NCBI RefSeq assembly: GCF_014648395.1
Contig: NZ_BMRA01000005.1
Coordinates: forward strand, 376,011-440,010
Length of the DNA stretch: 64,000 bases
Direction of reading: 5' to 3'
Source: Micromonospora fulviviridis
Lineage (GTDB): Bacteria; Actinomycetota; Actinomycetes; Mycobacteriales; Micromonosporaceae
Under the pieces are notes generated by a model, which saw only the letters and a program-made list of their open reading frames with translations, did no database searches and was not told the origin of the DNA. A program made the translations under genes and the position numbers. This document shows, in pieces, positions 33,109 to 41,572 of this stretch (positions are counted from its first letter, which is position 1; every line of letters begins with the position of its first letter).

Positions 33109-33584
33109 GGTAGCCCTCCTCGTCTCGTCCGCCGGACGCCTCCGGCGGGTTTCCCTGCGGCGGGCCACGGGTGGCTCCGGCGCCGGGGGGTTCTCCGCGG
33201 CCACTCACGTGACCGCTGGTTGGCGGACCCTACCCAGGTCTGGGCGGTTCCATGTCAGCTGTGCGTCGACTCTGTGAGGAAGTCGACGACGAGAGTGTGC
33301 ATGCCGAGTACGTCGGATAAGTCAGTTTGGCGGGGACACGCCGGGTGAATCCCCTCAGATCCCCCTTCGGGCGGCCCCCGACGCGACAGTCCGTCGTAGA
33401 TCACCTAACGTTGACAGGGCCCCGCAGGTGATGGTCAACTGCCGCCGCAAAGAAATTTTTCGGGACTCCTGACGACCAACCGCCATTTTCCGGGCGCGTG
33501 TCGTCGTGTTGACTCTTGCGGACCCCTGGTCAGTACGCATTAGCTTTCCCTCGTGACAGTCATCCGAGGCTGCGCGGACCAGTG
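33109..33584. other. 476-bp intergenic region
   Basis: No convincing gene. It holds a perfect 8-bp inverted repeat CGTCGACT/AGTCGACG (33264-33271, 33281-33288), a wider repeat of GTTGAC and GTCAAC near 33412-33441, and an A+T-rich patch with AAAGAAATTTTTC near 33450. A TTGACT (about 33509) and TACGCAT lie before the metallopeptidase gene and could be its promoter, although the spacing of 19 is long. Confidence 0.5.
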
Positions 33585-34115
33585 ATGGCCGGGACGCGGA
33601 AGCCCGTCGTCGAAGTACGGCGCAGCCAGCGCCGGCGGCGCACGGTGTCCGCGTACCGCGACGGGGAGCGCGTCGTGGTGCTCATCCCCGACCAGTTCTC
33701 CCGCGCCGAGGAGAGCGAGTGGGTCGACCGGATGCTGGCCCGACTCGCCGCCCGTGAAGGCCGGCTCGCCCGCTCCGACGCCGAACTGCTGGCCCGGGCC
33801 GCCCGACTGATCAACCTCTACCTGCCCGAGCACGGGCCGGCCGCCGCCCCGGCCAGCGTGCGCTGGGTCACCAACCAGAACGGCCGCTGGGGTTCCTGCA
33901 CCCCCGCCGACCGCACCATCCGGATCTCCCACCGGATCCAGGACATGCCCGACTGGGTGATCGACTACGTGCTGCTGCACGAGCTGGCGCACCTCGTGGT
34001 GCCCAGCCACAACGCCGAGTTCTGGGCCCTGGTCGGCCGCTACCCGAAGACGGAGCGCGCCCGCGGCTACCTGGAGGGCGTAGCCGCCACCTCCGGCGTC
34101 CCCCTGACGGACTGA
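33585..34115 (+). CDS. YgjP/WrtP-type M48-like metallopeptidase
   Basis: 176 aa. The zinc motif HELAH occurs in YVLLHELAHLVVPSHNAEF, with the third ligand probably in the same segment or the following helix. Upstream is the diagnostic NGRWGSCTPADRTIRIS. The family (DUF45) is a single-domain cytosolic metallopeptidase of unclear substrate. ATG 33585 is taken as the start; a GTG directly before it is equally possible. The N terminus is basic (RRSQRRRRT). A homologue sits in the same neighbourhood in other actinobacteria. Confidence 0.88.
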   Translation: MAGTRKPVVEVRRSQRRRRTVSAYRDGERVVVLIPDQFSRAEESEWVDRMLARLAAREGRLARSDAELLARAARLINLYLPEHGPAAAPASVRWVTNQNGRWGSCTPADRTIRISHRIQDMPDWVIDYVLLHELAHLVVPSHNAEFWALVGRYPKTERARGYLEGVAATSGVPLTD

Positions 34116-34612
34116 CCCCCCGCCCTCCCCGCAGTCCCGCCGTTCCGCAGCCCCCGCCCCTCAGCTCGCTGATCATGAGGTTGGCTGCGTGGTTCGCCCC
34201 TTTTGTTGCGGCCAACTCCATGATCGAGCCGCGGGCTGGCGGATCTTGGCGGGTTGCCGTTCGGTGCGAACGGTAAGTCGCCAAGATCGGGAGCGGGTGA
34301 GGGTGAGCCGGTGGATGCGGCCGTTCGGCGTGGGGGCAGGCGATGGCGGGTGAAGGTCGCGACGGATGCTGAGGCCGGCGGTGAGTGGAACGCCATGTGT
34401 GTCTCGCGGCGCCTGACACACCCATGGCGTTCCACCGACGGTGACGCGGGGGTGGTGGACGGCCGGTGGCGGGAGCCGGCATGTGGAGTCGCGCGGATGG
34501 GCGCCGCCGCACGGTCGCGGCGGGGACGGTCACGTGGACCTGTCACGTGAATCGCGCCGACGGGCGCCGCCGCATGGTCGGGGCGGGCGGGGCGGCGGGT
34601 TAGGGTCCTCGG
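34116..34612. repeat. Intergenic island of unrelated palindromes
   Basis: This 497-bp gap has no gene. In order it contains: palindrome B (34171-34188 with 34208-34225) sharing GATCATGAGGTTG with the element at 6917; a nested pair (GATCTTGGCG 34242-34251 with 34279-34288, enclosing CCGTTCG 34257-34263 with 34267-34273); a third hairpin (34385-34403 with 34415-34435, core GTGGAACGCCATG); and an imperfect direct repeat near 34490-34522 and 34549-34580. Confidence 0.75.
34601..34606 (+). promoter_or_regulatory. -10 box of the 200-aa hypothetical gene
   Basis: TAGGGT ends 6 nt before GTG 34613, with no Shine-Dalgarno. It is a likely leaderless start. Confidence 0.5.
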
Positions 34613-35215
34613 GTGGTCCGACGTGTGGTGGTGGCGTTGCTCGCGCCGGTGGGCTGGACGCCGCCGGGGATCGATCCGGCCCGGTGGCGCAGCGCGCTCG
34701 CCGAAGACGTGGTGGACCTGCTGGCAACGCTGAACGAGGTGGAGACCGCCGTTGCCGTGACGCCCGAGGACCGCTGGCTGGCCGACGCGGTGGTCTGGCC
34801 CGGCACGGCCGTGCACGAGGTGCCCCGTCCGACCGTCGACGCGGTGTTCGCCGCGCTGACCGGCTACGACCAGGCGGCCGTGGTGGTCGCCGACGCGCCC
34901 GACGTGCCGGGGCTCACCCTCGGCAAGCTGCTCCGGCCGCTGTCCAGCCGCCCGGTGGCCGTGGCCCCGGTGGAGGGGAGCGGGGCGGGGCTGCTCGGAG
35001 TGGCCGCCCGGCTGCCCGTGCCGGAGTGGTTGCCGGCGCTGGACCTGGACACCGCCGCGCCGGGCGAGGTGCGTGCCGCCGCACCTCGCCCGGGAGACGT
35101 GGCGGTAACCGCGGGCTGGCGCCGGCTGCGCGGCCCGGCCGACCTGGCCAGCCTCGACCCCGCCTTCGAGGGGTGGGAGGCCACCCGCGCCCTACTCTCC
35201 GGCCAGCCCGGCTGA
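34613..35215 (+). CDS. Hypothetical protein, possible GT-A-like fold (200 aa)
   Basis: It starts MVRRVVVALLAPVGWTPPG and contains a repeated strand-helix pattern with VVVADAPDVPGLTLGKLLRP, which recalls the DUF2064/CofC-type nucleotidyltransferase core where an Asp-x-Asp binds metal. The match is weak and I do not assign a reaction. The GTG at 34613 sits 6 nt after TAGGGT. It ends at a convergent terminator opposite the DUF2342 gene. Confidence 0.65.
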   Translation: MVRRVVVALLAPVGWTPPGIDPARWRSALAEDVVDLLATLNEVETAVAVTPEDRWLADAVVWPGTAVHEVPRPTVDAVFAALTGYDQAAVVVADAPDVPGLTLGKLLRPLSSRPVAVAPVEGSGAGLLGVAARLPVPEWLPALDLDTAAPGEVRAAAPRPGDVAVTAGWRRLRGPADLASLDPAFEGWEATRALLSGQPG

Positions 35216-35266
35216 CCCCTGGGGCGTTTCGAGCGCAGGATGACCGACTCCGCCGTGGCCCGGTAC

Positions 35267-35349
35267 GGCAGGCGCTGACCGCTGCGCCGGTGGCAGCAGA
35301 GCGGGGGCAGGGCAGGCGCTGGCCGTTGCGTCGAAGGCGGCAGAGCGGG
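35267..35349. repeat. Imperfect 39-bp direct repeat
   Basis: Copies at 35267-35305 and 35311-35349 agree at 33 of 39 positions with a 44-bp period. They lie in the gap after the 200-aa gene. There is no obvious function. Confidence 0.6.
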
Positions 35350-35366
35350 AGTGGGGGTGAACGCGT

Positions 35367-35398
35367 CGGGGCCCGCACGAGCACTCGTGCGGGCCCCG
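35367..35398. terminator. Strong hairpin before the DUF2342 stop
   Basis: A perfect 15-bp stem (35367-35381 with 35384-35398) has a 2-nt centre. It lies between convergent genes, 13 bp from the DUF2342 stop. Confidence 0.8.
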
Positions 35399-35411
35399 GC
35401 GACGTGCGGCG

Positions 35412-36683
35412 TCAGGACTTGTCGTCGTCCTCGCCCGGGGCCTGTTCCTCCGGTGCGCCGGGCGCCGTGAAGTCGAAGTTCGCCAGCTCCTCGTCCAGGT
35501 CGCTGGTGGTCGCGGCGAACGCCTCCGGGTTGGCGAAGTCGTCGTCCGAGGGGAGCAGGTCCGGGTGGCCCCAGACCGCGTCCCGGCCGGCGATCCCGCG
35601 GTGCTCGGTGAGCGCCGACCAGAGCACGGTTGCCTCGCGCAGCCGGCGCGGCCGCAGCTCCAGGCCGACCAGGGCGGCGAAGGTCTGCTCGGCCGGACCG
35701 CCGGCGGCCCGGCGGCGGCGGAACGCCTCGCCGAGGCGTACCACGTTGGGCAGCCGGTCACCCGCGGCGCTGTCCACCACGTGGCACACCCAGCCCTCGA
35801 CCAGGGCGAGCACGGTCTCCAGCCGGGCCAGCGACGCCTTCTGCGCCGGGGTGTCCTCCGGAGTGAAGATGCCCTCCAGGGCGATCGCCTGCATCGACTC
35901 CGGGTCGGTCGGGTCGACCCGGCCCATCGCCTCCTCGATCGCCTCCCGGTTGACCCGGATGCCGGCGGCGTAGTTCTCCACCGCGGCGAGCACGTGCCCG
36001 CGCAGCCACGGGACGTGCTGGAAGAGCCGCTGGTGGGCGGCCTCGCGCAGGGCCACGTAGAGGCGTACCTCGTCCTCGGGCAGTTCCAGGCCCTCGCCGT
36101 ACGCCCGGATGTTGGCCGGGATGAGCGCGGCGGTGCCGGCCGGGCCGAGCGGCAGGCCGATGTCACCGGCGGAGAGCACCTCGGCGGCGAGCGAGCCGAG
36201 CGCCTGGCCGAGCTGGCCGCCGAAGAGCGCGCCGCCCAGCGTGGCGACCATCGACTGCATCGGGCCGAGCTGGGCCCGGGCCTCCGGCGGCACCAGGTCG
36301 CCCATGGCGCCGACCATCCGGCTGGCCACCGGGTCGCAGAGCTTGCGCCACACGTCGAGGGTCTTGTAGATCCACTCGTTGCGGTTCCAGGCGACCGAGG
36401 TGCGGATGCCGGAGGGCCACGAGGTGGCCGGCTCCAGCCAGAGGTCGGCGATGCGCAGCGCCTCCTCCACCGCGTTGCGTTCGAACGGCGAGACCGCCGG
36501 GTCGCCGGCGGCGGCGAGCTGGCTGGCGGCCACCTGCCGGGCGAGGTCCCAGTTGACCGGCCCGCTGCCCGGCGCGGAGAGCAGGTGCTGCAACTGCGAC
36601 ATGAACTGCTGCATCTGCGCGGGATCGTTGGGGTCTGGTGGTTGCCCACCCGGGAGCGCGAAGCCGAACGGAATATCAGGCAC
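35412..36683 (-). CDS. DUF2342 zinc-dependent metalloprotease family protein
   Basis: 423 aa. It matches the actinobacterial DUF2342 family, including long helices with RLYVALREAAHQRLFQHVPW and the motif EGWVCHVVDSAAGDRL. In the family a metal-binding HEXXH-like site may be degenerate; here the usual HExxH reads REAAHQRL. The N terminus is Pro/Gln-rich and the tail acidic. GTG 36683 is placed 7 nt after a minus-strand TACCGT (36696-36691), a leaderless start. It is divergent from the PDZ-Lon gene, an arrangement shared with mycobacteria (Rv3194c-Rv3195). Confidence 0.85.
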   Translation of the reverse strand: MPDIPFGFALPGGQPPDPNDPAQMQQFMSQLQHLLSAPGSGPVNWDLARQVAASQLAAAGDPAVSPFERNAVEEALRIADLWLEPATSWPSGIRTSVAWNRNEWIYKTLDVWRKLCDPVASRMVGAMGDLVPPEARAQLGPMQSMVATLGGALFGGQLGQALGSLAAEVLSAGDIGLPLGPAGTAALIPANIRAYGEGLELPEDEVRLYVALREAAHQRLFQHVPWLRGHVLAAVENYAAGIRVNREAIEEAMGRVDPTDPESMQAIALEGIFTPEDTPAQKASLARLETVLALVEGWVCHVVDSAAGDRLPNVVRLGEAFRRRRAAGGPAEQTFAALVGLELRPRRLREATVLWSALTEHRGIAGRDAVWGHPDLLPSDDDFANPEAFAATTSDLDEELANFDFTAPGAPEEQAPGEDDDKS

Positions 36684-36690
36684 GACGTCT

Positions 36691-36791
36691 ACGGTACGCG
36701 GGCCGCGCCGCAGGTCGTGCGCGTCGGCGTTCCGCTGAGGGCGAAGTCCGGCGGTCACCGCGCCGGACGTTCCGGGCCGGATCGGTACGCT
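36691..36791. promoter_or_regulatory. Divergent leaderless promoters of the DUF2342 and PDZ-Lon genes
   Basis: On the minus strand TACCGT (36696-36691) ends 7 nt before GTG 36683. On the plus strand TACGCT (36786-36791) ends 7 nt before ATG 36799. Neither start has a Shine-Dalgarno. Confidence 0.55.
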
Positions 36792-36798
36792 CTGGCGC

Positions 36799-37812
36799 AT
36801 GAGACGTCGCGGCGTGACCGTACTCCTCGGTGCACTGCTCACCGCCCTGCTCAGCGTCGGCGTGCTGAGCGTGCCCATCCCGTACGTGGTGCTCGGTCCC
36901 GGTCCGACCGTGAACACCCTGGGCAGTGCGGACGGCAAGGAGATCATCCAGGTCACCGGCCGGTCGACGTCCACCTCCGCCGGGCAGCTCCGGCTCACCA
37001 CGGTCGGCGTGCAGCCCACCGTCCGGCTCCGGTCGGCGCTGGCCGGCTGGTTCTCGAAGGACGAGGCGGTGGTGCCGCGCGAGCTGGTCTACCCGCCGGG
37101 GGAGTCGCAGGAGGAGGTCGAGCAGCGCAACGCCGAGGACTTCCAGAACTCGCAGACCAGCGCCGAGACGGCGGCCCTGCGCGAACTGGGCTACCCGATC
37201 CGGGTGCTGGTGAAGACGGTCACCGCGGGCGGCCCGTCGGTCGACGTGCTCAAGCCCAACGACGTGATCACCTCGGTCGACGACCAGCCGGTGACCAGCG
37301 CGGCCCGGCTCACCGAGCTGATCCGGGCCAAGCCGGCCGGCACCAGGCTGAAGATCGGCTACACCCGGGCCGGGGCGCCGGCCACCGCCACGGTGACCAG
37401 CCGCGAGCAGGACGGCCGGCCGCGCATCGGCGTCGAGATCGACCAGCAGCAGCCGCACCCGTTCACCCTCAAGATCGACCTCGGTGACATCGGCGGGCCC
37501 AGCGCCGGGCTGATGTTCGCGCTGGGCATCATCGACAAGCTGGAGCCGGCCGACCTGACCGGCGGGAAGGTCATCGCCGGCACCGGCACCATCGACGACG
37601 AGGGCCGGGTCGGCCCGATCGGCGGCATCGCGCAGAAGCTGGTCGGCGCGAAGGAGGCCGGGGCGAAGGTCTTTCTGGTGCCCGCCGACAACTGCGCCGA
37701 GGCGGTCCGCAACCCGCAGCCCGACCTGCCGCTGCTCCGGGTGGCGACGCTGGACGACGCGTTGGCGGCGCTGGAGAAGCTGCGCGCGGGAGGGCAGCCG
37801 GCCCGCTGCTGA
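36799..37812 (+). CDS. PDZ and Lon (S16) domain membrane protease
   Basis: 337 aa. An N-terminal membrane anchor (LLGALLTALLSVGVLSVPI) is followed by a PDZ domain (VTAGGPSVDVLKPNDVITSV) and an S16 protease domain without an AAA module. The Ser-Lys dyad is visible: Ser in GGPSAGLMFAL and Lys in GGIAQKLVGAKEAG. It probably cleaves envelope proteins from outside. ATG 36799 is 7 nt after TACGCT. The UPF0182 gene follows on the same strand. Confidence 0.92.
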   Translation: MRRRGVTVLLGALLTALLSVGVLSVPIPYVVLGPGPTVNTLGSADGKEIIQVTGRSTSTSAGQLRLTTVGVQPTVRLRSALAGWFSKDEAVVPRELVYPPGESQEEVEQRNAEDFQNSQTSAETAALRELGYPIRVLVKTVTAGGPSVDVLKPNDVITSVDDQPVTSAARLTELIRAKPAGTRLKIGYTRAGAPATATVTSREQDGRPRIGVEIDQQQPHPFTLKIDLGDIGGPSAGLMFALGIIDKLEPADLTGGKVIAGTGTIDDEGRVGPIGGIAQKLVGAKEAGAKVFLVPADNCAEAVRNPQPDLPLLRVATLDDALAALEKLRAGGQPARC

Positions 37813-37937
37813 GCGGCCCCGCGAGGGGTCACCGGACGATCGTGACGTGACCTTGACCCGAGGTGTTCAGCAAGACCCCGTACTCTGGGTGCCTGGTCGG
37901 AGCCGATCACATCGAGCGTGCGGAGCCAACAGTGGTC

Positions 37938-40913
37938 ATGCGTAGCAGCCCCCTTCCGAGGATGAGCCGGCGCGGGCGCGTCACCATCGGGGTCCTGATC
38001 GGGGTGTTCGTGTTCTTCACCCTGCTCGGGTGGGGGGTCAACGCGTGGACCGACTGGCTCTGGTTCGACGAGGTCCGCTACACCCAGGTCTTCACCGGCG
38101 TGCTGGCCACGCGGCTGCTGCTGTTCCTGGTGATCGGGCTGGGCATGGCGGCGATCATCGCCGGCAACCTCTGGCTGGCCTACCGGGTACGGCCGCAGCT
38201 GCGCCCGCACTCCGCCGAGCAGGCCACCCTGGAGCGCTACCGGATGCTGCTGAGCCCCCGGCTCGGCACCTGGATCGCCCTGGCCGCCGCGGTCATCGGG
38301 CTCTTCGCCGGCCTCTCCGCGCAGAGCCGGTGGAGCCAGTGGCTGCTGTTCCGCAACGGTGGCAGCTTCGGCGTGAAGGACCCGGAGTTCGGCATCGACG
38401 TCGGCTTCTACGTGTTCCAGCTGCCGTTCTGGCGCTACCTGCTCGGCGTCGGCTTCACCGCGGTGGTGCTCGCCCTGCTCGGCGCGCTGGCCGTGCACTA
38501 CATCTTCGGCGGGGTGCGGCTCCAGGGCGTCGGTGACCGGATGACCAACGCGGCCCGGGCCCACCTCAGCTCGCTGGTCGCGGTCTTCGTGGTGCTCAAG
38601 GCCATCGCGTACGTGCTGGACCAGCGGGCCATGCTGCTGGAGTACAACGAGGGCGCCAAGCTCTACGGCGCCGGCTACGCCGACATCAACGCGCTGCTCC
38701 CCGCGAAGGAGATCCTCGCCTGGATCGCCGTGGTGGTGGCCGTCGCGATCATCGTGTTCTCCAACGCGTGGATGCGGAACCTGGTCTGGCCCGGCATCGC
38801 GCTCGCCCTGCTCGGCGTCTCGGCCGTGGCGATCGGCGGCATCTACCCGTGGGCCGTGCAGACCTTCGAGGTCAAGCCGAGCGCCCGGGACAAGGAGGCG
38901 CCGTACATCGAGCGCAGCATCGAGGCGACCAGGGCCGCGTTCGGCCTGACCGGCACGAAGAGCACCGGGTACGCGGCGAGCAACCTCATCCCGCCGGCCA
39001 GCCTGGCCACCGACACCTCCGTGGTGCAGAACGTCCGCCTGCTCGACCCGCAGCTGGTCTCGGAGACGTACACCCAGCTCCAGCAGGTCCGGGGCTTCTA
39101 CGACTTCGGCCCGAAGCTGGACATCGACCGGTACGCGGCGGGCGGCAAGACCTCCGACTACGTGGTCGGCGTCCGCGAGATCAACTACGGCGAGCTGACC
39201 CAGAACAACTGGATCAACCGGCACACCGTCTTCACCCACGGGTACGGCCTCGTCGGCGCGCCGGCCAACCAGGTGGTCTGCGGCGGCCAGCCCTACTTCG
39301 TCTCCGGCTTCCTCGGGGAGAAGGCGCAGGAGGCGTGCTCCTCGCAGACCGAGCAGATCCCGGCCCAGCAGCCGCGGATCTACTACGGCGAGCGGATGGA
39401 GGCGGACGACTACGCGATCGTCGGGCAGACCGGGGACCGGAACGTCGAGTTCGACCGCCCGACCTCGACCGGCGGCGAGCAGTACTACACCTACACCGGC
39501 GAGGGCGGCGTCGAGATCGGCTCGTTCACCCGGCGGCTGCTCTACGCCATCAAGGAGCAGGAGTCGAACTTCCTCCTCTCCGAGGCGGTCAACGACGACT
39601 CGAAGCTGCTCTACGTGCGTAACCCGCGGGACCGGGTGGAGAAGGTCGCGCCGTTCCTCACCCTCGACGGGGACCCGTACCCGGCGGTGGTGAACGGTCG
39701 GGTCCTCTGGATCATCGACGGCTACACCACCGCGGCGACCTACCCGTACGCCGAGCGGGTCAACCTGCAGGCCGAGACGGCCGACGAGCTGACCGGGCGG
39801 GGCACCTTCCAGTTGGCCCGGGAGAACGTCAACTACATCCGGAACTCGGTGAAGGCGACCGTCGACGCGTACGACGGCACGGTCAAGCTCTACCAGTTCG
39901 ACGACACCGACCCGGTGCTCAAGGCGTGGAACAAGGCGTTCGGCGGCGAACTGGTGCTGCCCAAGGGCGACATCCCGCCGGAGCTGGCCGAGCACTTCCG
40001 CTACCCGGCCGACCTGTTCAAGGTGCAGCGAAACCTGCTCACCAAGTTCCACGTGACCGACCCGGGCGACTTCTACTCCGGCCAGGACTTCTGGCAGGTG
40101 CCGAACGTGCCGGACGCGCCGGACAGCGGGCAGAAGCAGCCGCCGTACTACCTGTTCACCCAGTTCCCGGGGCAGGAGTCGCCGCGCTTCCAGCTCACCG
40201 CCGCGGTCACCCCGAACGGGCGGCAGAACCTCGCCGCGCTCGTCTCCGGGTCGTACGTCGACGGCCGGCCGCAACTGGAGGTGCTGGAGCTGCCGGACCA
40301 GACCCGGATCTCCGGGCCGACGCAGGTGCACCAGCAGATGACCAACAACGGCGACATCCGGCAGCAGCTCAACCTGCTCTCCTCCAACCAGGCGCAGGTG
40401 CAGTACGGCAACCTGCTGTCGCTGCCCTTCGCCGACGGGATGCTCTACGTCGAGCCGGTCTACGTGAAGAGCAGCAACCAGGACGCGTACCCGCTGCTGC
40501 AGAAGGTGCTGCTCTCCTACGGCGACGGCGGCTCGTACGTGGTGCTCGCCAACAACCTGAGTGACGGCATCAAGCAGCTCGTCGAGCAGGGCAAGCGGGC
40601 GGCCGCCGGCAACCCGCCGCCGAGCACCGGCGACAAGCCGCCGACGACCGGCGGCACGTCCCCACCGGTGCTCACCGGCGAGCTGGCTGAGGCGGCCGGC
40701 AAGGTGCAGAGCGCCATCGCCGAGGTGAAGGCCGCGCAGGCGTCCGGCGACTTCGAGCGGTACGGGCGGGCGCTGAAGGCGCTGGACGAGGCGATGGCCG
40801 CGTTCCAGCAGGCCCAGGCGGCGGCCAACCCGTCGCCCGGCGCCGGCCCGAGCGGCAGCCCGTCCGCGTCGCCACCGGCCTCGCCCTCGTCCTCGCCGTC
40901 ACCGAACGGCTGA
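37938..40913 (+). CDS. UPF0182 family integral membrane protein
   Basis: 991 aa. About seven transmembrane segments lie in the first 320 residues (for example VTIGVLIGVFVFFTLLGWGV). A large extracytoplasmic domain follows, then a Pro/Ser-rich tail ending in repeats of SPSSS type. The family is conserved in actinobacteria and some cyanobacteria and is unassigned. ATG 37938 is chosen where homologous proteins begin with a basic segment; a TACTCT -10 at 37881-37886 would give a 45-nt leader. It lies next to the PDZ-Lon gene as in mycobacteria, where the two may cooperate. Confidence 0.9.
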   Translation: MRSSPLPRMSRRGRVTIGVLIGVFVFFTLLGWGVNAWTDWLWFDEVRYTQVFTGVLATRLLLFLVIGLGMAAIIAGNLWLAYRVRPQLRPHSAEQATLERYRMLLSPRLGTWIALAAAVIGLFAGLSAQSRWSQWLLFRNGGSFGVKDPEFGIDVGFYVFQLPFWRYLLGVGFTAVVLALLGALAVHYIFGGVRLQGVGDRMTNAARAHLSSLVAVFVVLKAIAYVLDQRAMLLEYNEGAKLYGAGYADINALLPAKEILAWIAVVVAVAIIVFSNAWMRNLVWPGIALALLGVSAVAIGGIYPWAVQTFEVKPSARDKEAPYIERSIEATRAAFGLTGTKSTGYAASNLIPPASLATDTSVVQNVRLLDPQLVSETYTQLQQVRGFYDFGPKLDIDRYAAGGKTSDYVVGVREINYGELTQNNWINRHTVFTHGYGLVGAPANQVVCGGQPYFVSGFLGEKAQEACSSQTEQIPAQQPRIYYGERMEADDYAIVGQTGDRNVEFDRPTSTGGEQYYTYTGEGGVEIGSFTRRLLYAIKEQESNFLLSEAVNDDSKLLYVRNPRDRVEKVAPFLTLDGDPYPAVVNGRVLWIIDGYTTAATYPYAERVNLQAETADELTGRGTFQLARENVNYIRNSVKATVDAYDGTVKLYQFDDTDPVLKAWNKAFGGELVLPKGDIPPELAEHFRYPADLFKVQRNLLTKFHVTDPGDFYSGQDFWQVPNVPDAPDSGQKQPPYYLFTQFPGQESPRFQLTAAVTPNGRQNLAALVSGSYVDGRPQLEVLELPDQTRISGPTQVHQQMTNNGDIRQQLNLLSSNQAQVQYGNLLSLPFADGMLYVEPVYVKSSNQDAYPLLQKVLLSYGDGGSYVVLANNLSDGIKQLVEQGKRAAAGNPPPSTGDKPPTTGGTSPPVLTGELAEAAGKVQSAIAEVKAAQASGDFERYGRALKALDEAMAAFQQAQAAANPSPGAGPSGSPSASPPASPSSSPSPNG

Positions 40914-40929
40914 CGCCGAGCCGACCACG

Positions 40930-40974
40930 CGAGCCCGTGGTCCGTGACCCGTAGCGGTCCGGACCACGGGCTCG
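40930..40974 (+). terminator. Hairpin after the UPF0182 gene
   Basis: A perfect 15-bp stem (40930-40944 with 40960-40974) has a 15-nt loop, 17 nt beyond the stop. Confidence 0.7.
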
Positions 40975-41062
40975 TGTCGTGAACCGGACGGAACACCCGC
41001 AACCCGGCCCCCGCTTCCACCGTCATCAGAGCAGGTGGGGCGACAGGGAGGCGGGAGCCACG

Positions 41063-41572
41063 ATGCGCGACGCGAACAGCTTCGACGACTTCTACCGCAG
41101 CACGTCGGGGCGGGCGCTCCGGTACGGCCGCGCCGTGGCCGACGACGCCGGCGAGGCCCAGGACCTCGTCCAGGAGGCGTACGCCCGGGCCTGGCGGCAG
41201 TGGGGGAAGCTGGCCGCCCACCCCGCGCCCGAGGCCTGGCTGCGGCTGGTGATCAACCGGCTGGCCACCGACCGCTGGCGGCGGCTGCGCGGCTGGCGTC
41301 TCGCGGCCAGCCGCACCGGCCCGCCAGACGACGTGGGGCCGCCGGGTGAGGACACCGTGCTGCTGGTCGGGGCGCTCCGGCAGCTGCCGGCCCGGCACCG
41401 GCAGGCGCTCGCCCTGCACTACCTGCTCGACCTGTCGGTGGAGGAGATCGCCCGGGAGACCGGTGTTCCCACCGGCACCGTGAAGTCCTGGCTGTCCCGG
41501 GGCCGGGCCCGGCTGGCCGAGCTGCTGCCCGGCGTGGCCGCCGAGGAGCTGGAGGTGAATGATGTCGCGTGA
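41063..41572 (+). CDS. ECF RNA polymerase sigma factor, SigE family
   Basis: 169 aa. Region 2 (FDDFYRSTSGRALRYGRAVA, then DLVQEAYARAWRQW) and region 4 (LPARHRQALALHYLLDLSVE, then VPTGTVKSWLSRGRARL) are clear. This short type is common in Micromonospora and Streptomyces. A GGGAG-type RBS precedes ATG 41063. The next gene overlaps by 11 bp and encodes a single-pass membrane protein, likely its regulator. The signal is unknown. Confidence 0.92.
   Translation: MRDANSFDDFYRSTSGRALRYGRAVADDAGEAQDLVQEAYARAWRQWGKLAAHPAPEAWLRLVINRLATDRWRRLRGWRLAASRTGPPDDVGPPGEDTVLLVGALRQLPARHRQALALHYLLDLSVEEIARETGVPTGTVKSWLSRGRARLAELLPGVAAEELEVNDVA

Noticed and set aside
33109..33584. A riboswitch in the long gap before the metallopeptidase gene.
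   Set aside because: I see inverted repeats but no pattern of a known aptamer, and the downstream gene is not a typical target.
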